From: Acridotheres tristis
Taxonomy: Eukaryota; Chordata; Aves; Passeriformes; Sturnidae
Length of the DNA stretch: 64,000 nucleotides
Direction: 5' to 3'
Assembly: GCA_037013685.1 (NCBI GenBank)
Contig: CM072884.1
Span: 111,826,048-111,890,047 of the forward strand
The notes under the pieces are model-generated. The model was not told where the DNA came from and did no database searches. It saw nothing but the letters and a program-made list of their open reading frames with translations. Position numbers and translations under genes: made by a program. Below are positions 25,852 to 37,359 of the stretch, piece after piece. Positions within the stretch are counted from its first letter, which is position 1; each line of letters opens with the position of its first letter.

Positions 25852-26374
25852 GGACTCATTTCATTAAAATCGGGATTTTCTGAGCTCTAAATCAGGTCAG
25901 AATTTTGACACAGTGGCTGAGGTGAGTGTTTGCAAGCTTCACATCACCACTAAAAGCTATTTCACAGAGTGTCTATACAAGTGCATATTGATCTCCTAAA
26001 TCTTTAAGCCAGATGGGACCAATTATCATAATCTATTCCGCTGAATGGTAGCAAAGATTTCTTACAGTTGTTTTGTGCCACTGTCTTAGCATCATCTGCT
26101 GCTCTTTTCTTGACATTCCTCTTGGTACTTTCAAGAATGTGGAAGGCCTTGCCCTGATCTTGATCCCACCCATGAGTGTCACCAAACATGTATGACCAAG
26201 ATCACCTCCAAGTCTTTCTTCAGCCTTCCTGCAAAACCAGCCTTGGGAATCCATCATCCTTCAGGAGCCACATCACAGCAGATCCCCGTGCCCAGCTCTG
26301 CTACGTGTGCAGTTTGACAAAATAACTCAGATCTTGCTTTGAGGAACTTATTCTCATGTTTTGAAGGCCATGGA

Positions 26375-26842
26375 AATATTGGGGCAAGTCCAGAGAGGCC
26401 ATGAGGTTGGTAAGGGGTTTGTAAGGAGCAGCTCCCCTATGGAGACAGGATGGGAAAATTAGGGATGTTCAGCCTGGAGAAGAGAAAGTTCTGTGGAGAC
26501 CTCAGAGCAACTTCCAGGGTCTGAAGGGGCTACAGGGAACTGGAAAGGGACAATTAATCAGGAACTGGAGTGACAGGACAAGGGGGAATGGGTTCCAATC
26601 GACAGAGGGGAAATTTTGGTTAGATATTGGGCAGGAATTGTTCCCTGGCAGGGTGGGCAGGGCTGGCACAGGGTGCCCAGAGCAGCTGTGGCTGCCCCTG
26701 GATCCCTGGCAGTGCCCAAGGCCAGGTTGGACATTGGGGCTGGAGCAGCCTGGGACAGTGGAACATGTCCCTGCCATGGCAGGGGTGGAATGGGATGATT
26801 TTTAATGTCCCTTCCAACAAAAACCTTTCTGTGATTTTATTT
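26375..26842 (+). mobile_element. CR1 LINE 3' portion
   Basis: Sense copy reading GGCAAGTCCAGAGAGGCCAT, CTCCCCTATGGAGACAGGAT, GTTCAGCCTGGAGAAGAGAA, TGGAGTGACAGGACAAGGGG, GGACATTGGGGCTGGAGCAG and the end TTTTAATGTCCCTTCCAAC. The same subfamily appears inverted at 53,165-53,650. Confidence 0.95.
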
Positions 26843-27163
26843 TGCTCTAAACCACAGTGTCAGAAGCAGATTTTAGGGTGAGATATGAATACTTTGCTTT
26901 TTGCAATAAACAGTGCATGTGAGCCTGGTCCTGCCTCAACCTACAAGCACCTTTCAGTGTTCTGCAGTTAGTTCAAGAGCTCAAGGAAAATCAAGGAAAC
27001 CACATTTCTTCATGGGATAATCCAAAGTTTTCTGGGGCTGTCTGTAAAAAAATAGTGGGGTTCAGCATGCAATTTTTTAATTTTAAGATTTCACTTAATC
27101 CAGTGCAAAGCGCTGTCCAGAATGAAACATCTTCATTTTTCATCAGCTCTAAAAGAAACATGA

Positions 27164-27270
27164 AACAGAGAATGATTAAGGCTGGAAAAACCATCCAAGA
27201 TCTTGAGTCCAAGCTGTGCCTGATGCCCACCTTGCCACCCAGCCCAGAGCACTGAGTGCCACATCCAGCA
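27164..27270 (-). mobile_element. CR1 LINE 3' end
   Basis: Antisense AGAATGATTAAGGCTGGAAA, TCTTGAGTCCAAGCTGTGCC and CACTGAGTGCCACATCCAGC. It belongs with the 44,048-44,596 copy by the CAGCCCAGAGCACTGAGTGC block. Confidence 0.9.
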
Positions 27271-27561
27271 GTTAAAACTGACCATGACTGAGACTGGGGA
27301 CATGCAGGACATGTGCCACCAGCCAGGCAGCCATGGGGACACCCAGGAGAAGATCAGCCAGGCACCTCTGACCCCTCACATCTCCACTCCACTGCTGCAC
27401 CCTCTGCTTCAGGGTGTCGATTGAGCAGCTGGAAGCAGGGGTGGCTCATGCGGAGGGTGACTCAGTGTCACATCCCCGGCTGAGTCACCTTGTGCAGCCG
27501 CCTCTCCCTTCCTGCCCAGCCAGCAGAGAGCTCACTGTGCTCAGGCACCTGCACAGCCCAG

Positions 27562-28150
27562 CTCTGCCCTGCCTGCAGACACACACATGGCATTTTGGGG
27601 ACATCCCTGCCCTGCCTGCAGACACACACACGGCATTTTGGGGACATCCCTGTGCCCTCTGCCCTGCCTGCAGACATCCCTGTGCCCTCTGCCCTGCCTG
27701 CAGACACACACATGGCATTTTGGGGACATCTCTGTGCCCCCTGCCCTGCCTGCAGACACACACGTGGCATTTTGGGGACATCCCTGTGCCCCCTGCCCTG
27801 CCTGCAGACACACACGTGGCATTTTGGGGACATCCCTGTGCCCTCTGCCCTGCCTGCACACACACACACGGCATTTTGGGGACATCCCTGTGCCCCCTGC
27901 CCTGCCTGCAGACACACACATGGCATTTTGGGGACATCCCTGTGCCCTCTGCCCTGCCTGCAGACACACACACGGCATTTTGGGGACATCCCTGTGCCCC
28001 CTGCCCTGCCTGCAGACACACACATGGCATTTTGGGGACATCCCTGCCCTGCCTGCAGACACACACATGGCATTTTGGGGACATCCCTGTGCCCTCTGCC
28101 CTGCCTGCAGACACACACGTGGCATTTTGGGGACATCCCTGTGCCCTCTG
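27562..28150. repeat. 52-bp minisatellite, 11 core copies
   Basis: The core GCATTTTGGGGACATC starts at 27590, 27633, 27715, 27767, 27819, 27871, 27923, 27975, 28027, 28070 and 28122. Most steps are 52 bp. Two are 43 bp (a 9-bp TGTGCCCTC-type segment missing) and one is 82 bp (an extra 30-bp partial unit). A short CACACA run lies in each unit. Since 52 is not a multiple of three, all frames on both strands pass through the same text, giving open frames up to 301 codons that are artefacts. Expected to be a polymorphic VNTR. Confidence 0.98.
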
Positions 28151-30378
28151 TGTGGCTGTGACTGCATTGGTGTGAGTAGAGTTGCAGCTGAGGAAAATCA
28201 AGTTTCTCCCATTCGTGTATCACGGAGTTTTTTGGAGCTTCACGTCCTGGGGGAAACTGTTCTTCTGCCTCTGGCTGTAATTTCAGGCGTTTCTCTGTTG
28301 CATGACACAAGTAGTGAAGAAATTCTGTGGAAAACTTGTGAGAATTAGCCAAATAAAAGATAAAATTATACATGTGTGTGATTATATACGGGAATAGCTA
28401 AAAATGATTAATACAGAGAAATATCACCTTTCTTTGAGCTGTGTGTTCATGAAGATCTGTTAACAAAGCTGGATTTACAGCACTACAGGCACTTGTGTGT
28501 GAACAACACCAATTCCACAGACATGAATGCAAAATTTAAGTTTTTTTTCCAGGTACCATGATAGATAGAGAAAGTAGAGAAGCAGACTAATGCAAAGAAG
28601 AGAGAGATGATAGTTCACAAGTTTAAATCCCATAAAAATGATGCTTATCTGGATATTAATTCTCCACTGGATTACATTTGCATTGAGCTGTGGCCTCCTC
28701 AGGGATCACCATGCACCAAGGAATCCAAGGGGATGCAAAAATGTAAATATATATGAAAACAATGAGCAAGTAACTTTATGTATTTACACTTATTAATTGC
28801 TTTCTACTGAAGTGTAAACATTTTTATTTTTGGTCAGGCTTGTCTTCATCCATTATTCATTAGCTATTTTTTATGTTCAAATACCCATTCTGATACAGGT
28901 CATTTCTATATGCTGGTTATATTACCAGTAAATATTTTTTTAAATTATGACATTTTGCCATCTACTCTAACTTTGACCTCTTTTTTTAAAAAAACACTTC
29001 AACCTTTAGCCTTCTTATTTTTCATTTTTGCCATGTGGCTGGAGAACTTTGCAGTTCTTACAAAGATGCTCCACTGAGCCTTTCTGTATTGATTACTGGG
29101 TGAGTTATTCCTCGAGTCTCAGCAGTGATGCCAAGAAATGCCCCTTTGGAGAGAGAAAGGGAAATGCTTTGGTTAAATTAGGAAAAAACACAAATTCTGT
29201 CCCCCAATCCCAAACTGAGTGAAGAGTCCAGTCTGGTCACAGAAATTTGCAGAGAGAGTTTAATTCACCATTATTCCAGTTTGCCTTTGGACTGATATTC
29301 AGCTTTGTCTCTTTTGGGACTTATTTGCCAAAATATAGGGGAAAAAAAGCAGAGAGTTTCACTTTATTTTGGAGATTCGAGACGTTTAGGAGGGATTCAG
29401 GCAAGCATCCCCACTCTCCAATCACTCAGATCAGACCTTTGGCATTTTTATTTTTTTTTCCCATCATTTCTTGCAGCCTGATAAAACCCCTCCTGAATTC
29501 ATGGGAGTTTCAAGTGTTCCATGGCCCTTCCCTGCCAACATATTGTTTTTGAACTCAGCTATCAGTGTAAGTAGAAAAAAAACAAACTTAAAAATGAAAA
29601 TAAACAAATTATCTCACTTTCCTTTTAGCCCATTTCTTGGGAAAGAGTGTGAGTTAAAAATTGTTTCAGCAGTCCTGAATAATCACTGATGCTGAATATC
29701 CTGGTGATCAATATCCCCCTCACCCAACCACACTATCTAACCAGATACTTACACACATAAATTCCAAATTAAATCCTTTCTTTTGTCAGTTAAGAGCTTT
29801 TAAATAAAAATGATCTTTCCTTCCCTCATAGGCTCTCTCATAGAAGGGACACCAGTTTTTTCAGAGGTTGCCAAAATGATAATGAGGTGTGCAGTCTGTG
29901 ACTAAAACAAATCCATAAGTACTGTAAAAATCCCTAATTTCTGCTCCTTAATAAAGTTTCCTCTTTTTAATTTTTTAAATATCCAGGCAACATGATGTGT
30001 CTATATAACTGCCTATCTCTCCTGAGTTAAATGTCATTTTTACATAAGGGAACCTTTATTAGTGAATGTCACCCACACCTGGGAGAGGTAATATTTATAA
30101 ACGTGTCTCCTTTTTGTTGCCTGAGTTGTTCATCCTAAATGGTATTTTCATAGGTGAAATGTTAATCCTTTCTGATTCTAATGAGAAAATCAGGTGCTGG
30201 AATTGCATTTCACCAGCGGGGGAAAAAAATCTGTACTCCAGTCCTCTTGTTTCATATCAAAAGAAATAAATATCATTCATATATCTCATTTAATTGATAA
30301 TAACTACTATGATTAATGCTATGAAGTTTGCATTATTATCCTTCTTTTTTTCAGTTTTTTTGGAATGAATTGGTACTT
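28151..30378. other. AT-rich unique DNA without a recognisable gene
   Basis: No transposon or gene recognised. Frames reach about 101 codons (29,247-29,552) with low-complexity content. Confidence 0.5.
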
Positions 30379-30672
30379 TAACCTGGGGAAAGGAGGCTCA
30401 GGGAGGACCATATTGCTCTCTAAAACCACCTGAAAGGTTTTAGCCAGGTGTGGCTTGGTCTCTTCTCCCAGGTGACAAGTGACAGGCCAAGAGGAAACAG
30501 CCTCAGGTTGCACCATGAGAGGCTTAGGGTGATATTAGGACAAAATTTCTTCACTGACAGGGTGGTCAAGCATAGGAATGGGCTGTCCAGGCAAGTGGTG
30601 GAATTGCTGTCCATGGAAATCTGCGAAAACCACGTGGAGGTGGCACTTGGGGACATGGTTTAGTGGTGAACA
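30379..30672 (+). mobile_element. CR1 LINE 3' UTR fragment
   Basis: Sense copy: AACCTGGGGAAAGGAGGCTC, GTCTCTTCTCCCAGGTGACA, GACAGGCCAAGAGGAAACAG, TTTCTTCACTGACAGGGTGG, GTGGAGGTGGCACTTGGGGA and GGTTTAGTGGTGAACAC. It lacks the last 50 or so bases of the 3' end. It is the last CR1 before the 13.4-kb repeat-poor interval. Confidence 0.92.
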
Positions 30673-33659
30673 CAGCCTAAAACCATAGCAAGCTTTGCAT
30701 CCTTTAAGTGCTTCAGTTCTGCCATTAAGACTCAAAATTATCTGAGGCTGTGCCACTTAGTAAATATATTTTCATAGGCCCACTGCTCTGGAAGAAATAT
30801 GGGAACAGTGCTGGTTATGGGATTTTTCTTGACCCAGATGTGACAATTTGTTAATTGTTATCGCTTGTCTCCAACTTGCATTTTGAAAACTGTGTTTGAG
30901 GAGATGGAAAATGACGTGCCCACTTTTTTTTTCTTTCCCCACGACACTCCTGAGCAAAAGGCAGTGCTTGAAGACCCATCTGCTCTGAAATTTCCTCCTG
31001 ACAGAAAGCTCCAGGAATGAGCCTTTGGGGTGGATCTTGTCCCTGCACAGGACACCGGGGTCAGCCTTGGGGACAACTGCAATGACAGAGCAAAGAGCTG
31101 CAGGGCCATGGCAGCTGGGGCTGGTGGCAGCAAGGTGGCACAGCAAGGGATGCTCCAGCCTCTCACCTGGCTGGCCCTTCCTCCCTTTCCTACCTCGTTT
31201 CCCACTGCTTGCACTCTGCAGGAGCATTGGCTGAATGTTTCAGTCATATAGGTAGGGCTTGAAAGGTCAGAAGATTGGGGTTTTTGGGTGTGGAGTGACA
31301 GTGTGGAGCAGCTTTCCACGTGGGAGCTCAGCAACTCAGCTGTCCTCTGGTCACTGGTGGGGCTGCCAGCCTGTCCCCTGCTCCTGGGAGTGCCTGAACT
31401 CTGAAAGTGATGCAGGAGATGGAGCCACAAGGACTCACTGAGAGCTGGACATCACTCCTGCTGGCTTTGCTGCATCTCCTCCATGAAAACACAGCATTTT
31501 GGGGGCCCTGCCATGGGTCCTGCTCCTGCAGCCACACCTGGCTGTAGCACGAAGCTGTCAGCATGCTCAGTGTCCTTGTCTCTGCTGTTTTATCCCATTT
31601 AACAGGAATTACGCATCACATTCCCAGAGAATTTGTGGCCATCGTGTTACTGAGAGCTGCTGTGCGCAGTGTACAAAGATTTGGGGTGCAGGATTTCACC
31701 CCCAACCCTCCTGTTCCCATCCCGCCAGGCATTTTCTGGCCCCAGGAACATCCTTGTTGGAGTCTGTAACCACCACACTCCTCTGGACCAGGAGTTTCTA
31801 ACCACAGCTCCACCAGGCAAACCTGGTGCCACCAGCACCTCGTAAGGATGAAACTGCTGCTGGCTGCAGTTTGTTTCGGGGATCAACTGGTTTTGGGGCT
31901 GTCTCCTGCTGGATTTATGTTCTCTGAAGAGTTAAGTACATTAGTGTGGGTAATCTCACTCCATTACCTTCTATAAAACTGAATCTATGATTTCCTCCCT
32001 GGTGAGCATTTACCATAGCAAAATAGGCTACTATTTTCATATTTAACTCATTGGTAACTCATAAAACCACCTCAAGTTGTCTGCCCCAAAGAGCAGAAGC
32101 TGTGGGACGGGCTGGAGGGTCAGAGCTTTTACAAGACCTGCAGTGTCAGTGCAGTGCTCTCAGCATCGCCCTCGCATCCCTAGCCCATCCCTCCCCCTGC
32201 TCCTTTGAAATCCACAAAAATCAGAAATTTATAAGGCTTCTTAAAAATCCGAGATGAAGCAATTAAACCTCCAGACTGGAGGATGTGAACCTTTAAAGGC
32301 CCTTTGCAGAATATCAAAAGAATGAGAGGATTATATTTAGCAGGTGTGACAGCCCACGCAGGACATTTCATTGTGAAAGGGGCTGACATGAACCAGGAAC
32401 CGATACTTAAATTAATATAAAACATCTTGGGGGAAAGGTGTTTTCTTTTCTTTTTTAAGCATTGGGAAATCATAATGCTCTCTGGCTTCTTCAAAAGCGA
32501 GAGGTCCAAATATACAGGAGTCATCTGGCATGTAAAAATAAAAAGTCTGGGGAGGGGACACACACATAAAAATGCTTTGGATGAGGTTGGGAGGCAAATG
32601 TTGAGGGCCAGGGGGCCAAGAAACACCACTGTGAATTTTCCCGCCCTGCCTCACCTGAGGCTTTGCATTTCTGCTTGCAGAACCAAGGATTTTCCCTCCC
32701 AGGGCAGGCTGTTCGGGGCAGAGGGGCAGGACTGGGACAGGTGCCCTGTCTGGCTCCTGGCACTGCATCAGCATCCCCAGCCCTGCCACCTCTCCTCGTC
32801 CCTTCCCTGGAGACACAACCCTTCATTACAGGGGTGCTTTATTCTGAACACTCCTGTTTCTATTCCTATCACACCCTACCGAGCCTTGGAGTGGAAAACT
32901 TGACTCAGGACTTTTGTGGGGAGGCGTCCACGACTTTCGTGCTTCATTCACTACTGCGTGTTCCTAATTTTAGCCGAGCTGCTCCGTTTTGATTTTTCCA
33001 AAGCTGCGGATTTAACGTCCAGAAGCTCGGGTTGTTTTCACGCCCACTCGCTGAGGGCCACACGAGTGATGCTGCCCATCCACAAGCAGGGGAGGCTGCG
33101 GGGAAGGTGGGGTGGGTGACAACACTGTCCCCAAATCTGAGAAGGGACCCCACAAGCTCATCAGGAGATCCCGGTAGCAGAAGGCACTCAGCGCCACTTT
33201 TGGGGTATTTTATCTCTTCACTTTGCTCATTTCAAGCACTAGGTGGTCGCTTGGGACCTTTGGGTTCTTAGTCACCCAAAAAAACACACATTGGGGTAAA
33301 AATCTCATCTTTCTGCTGAGGCTGCTCCACGGGAGGGAGGTGTGTGTTTGCCTGGATGTTCAGTATCAGGTACTCCTTGGCATCGAGAGAGTTAAAGGTG
33401 CTCGGCACCCACCAGCCCTGGTCTCGGCAGTGTCTAAAATCAGTCCTAGACCCGCTTTATTTTTTCCTTAAAAACAGGAAATGGAGCCCTGAAGGCTTTT
33501 TAACTGGAGAGGGAGAGTGAGGAGGGGGTATATTCGCTCTGCCCATACCCAGCCCTGAGCCTGACCCAGACCTGGGGGTCTCTGTGTGTGTTTTTTTATT
33601 CCTTCTCCCTTTCCCCCCCCCCTATTATTTTGGCAGACTTTTTGGAATGTCTGGGAGCT
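30673..33659. other. Repeat-poor DNA upstream of the CpG island
   Basis: No recognisable CR1 or LTR. A 190-codon minus-strand frame (30,858-31,430) and 130-158-codon frames near 32,412-32,903 have no recognisable domains. CpGs become more frequent from about 32,925, forming an upstream shore of the island. Confidence 0.45.
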
Positions 33660-33928
33660 AAGGGCTTTGCTTCATGGAGCAGAATTCTGAAGCAAGAAAA
33701 AGAGAAAGTTATAGACTAAACCACAGAAATGTAAACATGTCTGCAGCTAAAATAACTCCACTTTCATTGAAAACACTCCTCGCTTACAATCAGACTTCTG
33801 TGTGCTATGCTCAATAAAACGGCATGCTAATAGCAACCAATTAATACATTATGTAGTTCTGCTTTAAAAACTGAGACGCTTATAATTATTTTTTTTTATA
33901 ATTTTTTTTTTAATTATTATTTTTGATC
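33660..33928. promoter_or_regulatory. AT-rich motif cluster just upstream of the CpG island
   Basis: Contains octamer-like ATGCTAAT (33,824-33,831), CCAAT (33,837-33,841), TCAATAAAAC and TTAATACATT, then an A/T-only tract (about 33,880-33,928) immediately before the island. It looks like dense homeodomain/POU-type sites and a nucleosome-excluding tract; binding is inferred only. Confidence 0.35.
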
Positions 33929-33944
33929 AAGGGACTACTGGGTT

Positions 33945-34062
33945 TTGTGCTGCGGACGGCGGTGCCGGGCGCTGAGCGCTGGCGGAGAGCGGCGGGCGAT
34001 GCCCGGCGGAGCGGCGGGGGCCGAGGCGTGCCCGGGGAAGGTCGGGGACAAGCGGAGCCCCG
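33945..34062 (+). other. Candidate alternative first exon
   Basis: A CpG-rich segment ending in a good donor (CCCCG then GTAAGG at 34,063). An ATG at 33,999-34,001 with G at -3 opens a frame of 21 codons plus one base up to the donor, rich in Gly, Ala and Pro with a charged end (GDKRSP). I do not recognise it. Its left limit is the CpG-island edge, not a mapped start site. Confidence 0.3.
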
Positions 34063-34411
34063 GTAAGGAGCCCCGGAGGGAGGGATGGGATGGGACAGAG
34101 ACAAGAGACAGGGATAGGACGGGTGGCAACCGGGTTTCTCGCCTGGGTTTGCTCCCAGGTGCGAGGTGAGTGCGGATACCGCCGCCGGGATGGGTCCCCT
34201 CTCCATGCCCCCCGGGAGATGGGGCTGCACTCACCGGACCAACCTCCTCTGCTTTCCCCCCCTCGCCTCGCTCCCCTTTTATCCCCCAGCATCCCGTTAT
34301 TCCTCCCGCTGCCACCTGGTTTCGGAGCCAGGCTGGCATTCACGTCGGGTCCCCGCCACAACCGCGCGCTTGTTCTCGTCCCTTCCAACGCGCTCTTGTC
34401 CCCCCCGCCCC

Positions 34412-34434
34412 GGGCCGGGCCGGGCCGAGCCGGG
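34412..34434 (+). other. G-quadruplex motif
   Basis: Four GGG runs at 34,412, 34,417, 34,422 and 34,432 with loops of 2, 2 and 7 bases. A second motif follows at 34,518-34,547 with G-runs at 34,518, 34,530, 34,537 and 34,543. Both are on the plus strand within the island. Confidence 0.6.
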
Positions 34435-34599
34435 CCCCGCCGGGCTCCCCGTCCTCCCCCCGCGCGTCCCGCTCACCTCCAGCTCCGCCCGGCCCCTCCC
34501 GCCCCCCGAGCGCAGCCGGGGGAGGACGCGGGCACCGGGGGCGGGGGTCCCGGAGCGCCCCGGGCGCGGGGCCGCCCCGACGGCGGCGGGGGAGCCCGG

Positions 34600-34876
34600 G
34601 CAGCGCCGGGAGCGGCGGCGGCGGCCGCGCTCGGCGATTGGAGAGAGGAAGAGGCGCCCGGAGCCGGGGGCCAGCGCGATGGGCTGAGCCCGTCCCGACT
34701 GAAGTGACTCACCGCAGTCGGCAACGCCGCCGTCCCCTGCCCGCTGCCTCACTCCTCACTCCTCACTCCCTCATTCTCGAGCTCCCTCCCGAGCTCCCGC
34801 CGCTGGCGGCCGCTGCCTTTCCCCGTCCCGTCCCGCCCCGTCCCCAGGAGCCCGGACCGACCCCAGCCCCAGCCCG
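34600..34876 (+). other. Putative untranslated first exon (3' end defined by donor)
   Basis: The 3' boundary is the consensus donor CCCG then GTAAGT at 34,876/34,877. The 5' limit given is arbitrary. The only ATG seen in the last 270 bases (34,679) is followed at once by a stop (Met-Gly-stop), so the exon looks like 5' UTR. It carries a pyrimidine-rich segment with three CTCACTC-type repeats (about 34,747-34,772). A large first intron would follow, reaching at least 37,258 and probably further. Confidence 0.5.
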
Positions 34877-35160
34877 GTAAGTGCTTTCCCTCCGGGGCTG
34901 CGATGGGGCGGGGGCGGCCAGCGGAGCGCCGGGGCCGTCGGGGCGGGAGCGGCGGGGAGATGGGCGAGGGACCAGCCGGGCGAGTGACCCATCGGGCGAG
35001 TGGCCAGCCGGGGACAGGGGCCGGGCGGGGCTCGGTGACCCCGAGGGCGGCACAGGGACCCGCCGGGTGTCCCCTGGCCGTCGGTGGCAGCCCCGAGGGC
35101 TCGGCAGCCGCAGCCGCGCATCCTCTGCGCCAACCCCGCAGGAGTTTCTTGAAGTTCTGA

Positions 35161-37258
35161 AGGATGGACGCTGTTGGGTTTCGGGCTGGCCGCTGGATTT
35201 TCGGGCAGAAATGCTATCGCCTTCCCCCCCCTCGCCATCATTTTCCCCCCTCTGGATCGTAATAGCGAAGTTGGTGCCTTTGTAATTCTTTCAGCAATTC
35301 ATCATTCAATTTCCGAATAGCTCTATGGCTTTTCAAAAGCTGGGCAGCTCTTGCGCGTAGGAAAACCTTCAATTACCTGCGTGGCTGAGGGGAGTCATGG
35401 TTTGGTTTGGTACTTTTCAGAGTAAGGGATATGCGGAGCTCTGTTTTGGTGACCAGATGACTTCGCTGAGGAGTTTGGAGTGCACGTAATTGTATTTACA
35501 AAAGCTGGAGTTGCAAGTTCTCGCTAACATAAACTTCCATTCATTGCTGCCTTTGCTAAGAGCCCACGGTGCGAGGAAATGGCTCGTTCTTTAATGAAGT
35601 TTTTTTATTTGTATTCTAAGTGTCGTTCTGTGAATTAGCTCTGTTCTGAAGTAAGTTTGGAAATTACATTCTGCCCCGTTCTGCCCATGTAATTTTGAGT
35701 CCATTAGGAAAACCAGGATAGGTCTATGAACTGCACATGGAGAAATGTCACATTCCTTTGGTTTAACCCTTTGAGCACTTCCCTGGTTTCACTGAAACAA
35801 GTGAAGCAGGCAAATACGGCTTCTTACTGAGGTATGAAATGTGAACTTTTGTCAGGATACATATATCAGGTATGTGATTTCAGGCACACCTGAACTGATA
35901 GGAAAATCAAGGAAGAGAAATAGATTAATTGATAGTTTCCCAATTAGAAGTAAATAAGTAAAGGCATGAACAGACTAAGTCATACCTCATACGGGACAAA
36001 TATATTTTTAAGGTGATTGCCTGATCTATTTCTTAAATTGCATTTATAAAAACAACGATATGGAATAGCAGCACCAGTCCTTATTTTCTCTTTCATAGGC
36101 ATGTGGGCAAACAACGGCAAATTATTTGAAAAAGTTTGCAAGAAAAAATCTACAGCTCCGAAAACATTTCAGGGTTTAGAGCTTTGAACAGCATCTGTCC
36201 CCACCTCCCACAATTTAGTCCCAAAGTTAAACAAATCATATAGTACTGGCTAGAGTTACATGTTACAGGAATTTTATAAATGATCTGTCAGGGTAAGTCC
36301 TAGGTGTGATTAGTTGGACTTCTTGCTCCTGAGGTGTTACTCCCTTTGGATTGTCATTTCTGCAGCATTTGGTTCTTCGAGATAGATTCTGATAGACTTG
36401 TGTATATTATGCATGTTCTCCTTCTGATGGTTTTTAAGCAGTAGTGCCTGTAGGGTTCTTTCTTTTTCTTTTAAATGAATTTGAATAAGGCACTAAAGAA
36501 ATCTGGGGGTGTGAGTCCGATGAAGACTCACAGTGATGGGCAACCATGAGCTTAAATCTCAGATTGTTGCAGACTTGGGAGCTGTGTCTTTCACCACAAG
36601 GATGCTCGTTTGTTTGTCCTTTTCTGTCTGGAACACCAGTTTGGATCCCGCTGTTGTTGCTGTTCAAATGACAATTCTGCCTAAGAGCCTGCCCTGTGAA
36701 AGTGTCTTTGCTACCTGCTCTGCTGTGAGAAGTTTATTTTCTGTGCGTGCACAGAGCTGTGTAAACAAACAGAAAACCCCGGGAAGACGGTGGCAGTCCC
36801 GTTGGTTTGAACAACACCCCGTGAACAGAATACCTGGCTCCTGATGAGGCAAATCCTTTCCCACCGTGCTTTCTCCAAACCCCCAGTGCTTTGCTGTCCC
36901 AGCGTGAGGCTCACGGCGCTGCTCTCCCTCTGCACAGTGTTTAATTTTGATGGCTTTGCTGTGATCCCTGCAGTTCCTCCTCCCGTGAGGATCAAAAAAC
37001 ACATGAGAAGCTTTTGCGGTGCTGATGGCATCTGGTAGCCCCAAAACATTACACGTTACATTTCCTTTCCTCACTGTGCTTTACTAAATGCTCCAGGAGT
37101 TACAAGCAGGTAACAACAAAATAATTTAAAATGGTTGCGTTGAAACCAACCCTTTTCCTGGAATATCCTTTGCACTGGGGTTTTGTTCCACTATCAGGAA
37201 GCTTGCCATTTTCTTTTAAGCGAATAGTTGTTACTTCTTTTTTTTTTTTTTTTTCCAG
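35161..37258. other. Presumed first-intron DNA
   Basis: Single-copy-looking AT-rich sequence free of CR1 and LTR. No recognisable coding exon. Overlapping frames of 77-136 codons (36,434-37,074) have no recognisable domain. Confidence 0.45.
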
Positions 37259-37359
37259 GAAAAGGCAGCCATAAGGGCAAAACTGTACTTCTTTGAATCA
37301 TGTGAGCAGCTCTGTGGAAATCTGTGTCCCGAGCTCGAGGTGGAAGTTGTTGACAGGGG
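37259..37359 (+). other. Candidate 101-nt internal exon
   Basis: The acceptor is an unbroken pyrimidine tract (17 T) ending CCAG at 37,258. The donor is GGGG then GTAAGG at 37,360. Frame 1 is open throughout (33 codons, beginning EKAAIRAKLYFF and ending VEVVDRG); the other two frames contain stops. I do not recognise the peptide. 33 open codons in one of three frames is not by itself significant, so the splice signals are the main support. Confidence 0.35.

Larger units (their letters stand above)
33945..35160 (+). promoter_or_regulatory. CpG island promoter
   Basis: About 1.2 kb of GC-rich, CpG-dense DNA in an otherwise AT-rich, CpG-poor window. GC boxes include GGGGCGGGGGCGG (34,905-34,917), CCCCGCCCC (about 34,403-34,411) and CCCGCCCCG near 34,830. 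A TGACTCA AP-1 site lies at 34,705-34,711. No convincing TATA box is present, so dispersed initiation is expected. A consensus plus-strand donor (GTAAGT, from 34,877) shows which way the gene most likely runs. Additional plus donors (GTAAGG at 34,063; GTGAGT at 34,166) and minus donors suggest alternative and divergent transcripts. The gene cannot be named. Confidence 0.88.

Noticed and set aside
27414..28373. Open frames of 208-301 codons on both strands
   Set aside because: They are translations of the 52-bp minisatellite. A period not divisible by three makes every frame read the same stop-free text, and there is no coding signature.
34090..34880. Pro/Arg/Ala-rich frames of 151-236 codons across the CpG island
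   Set aside because: GC-rich DNA has few stop codons in any frame. The frames overlap on both strands, and the longest lacks an ATG and stops inside the splice donor.
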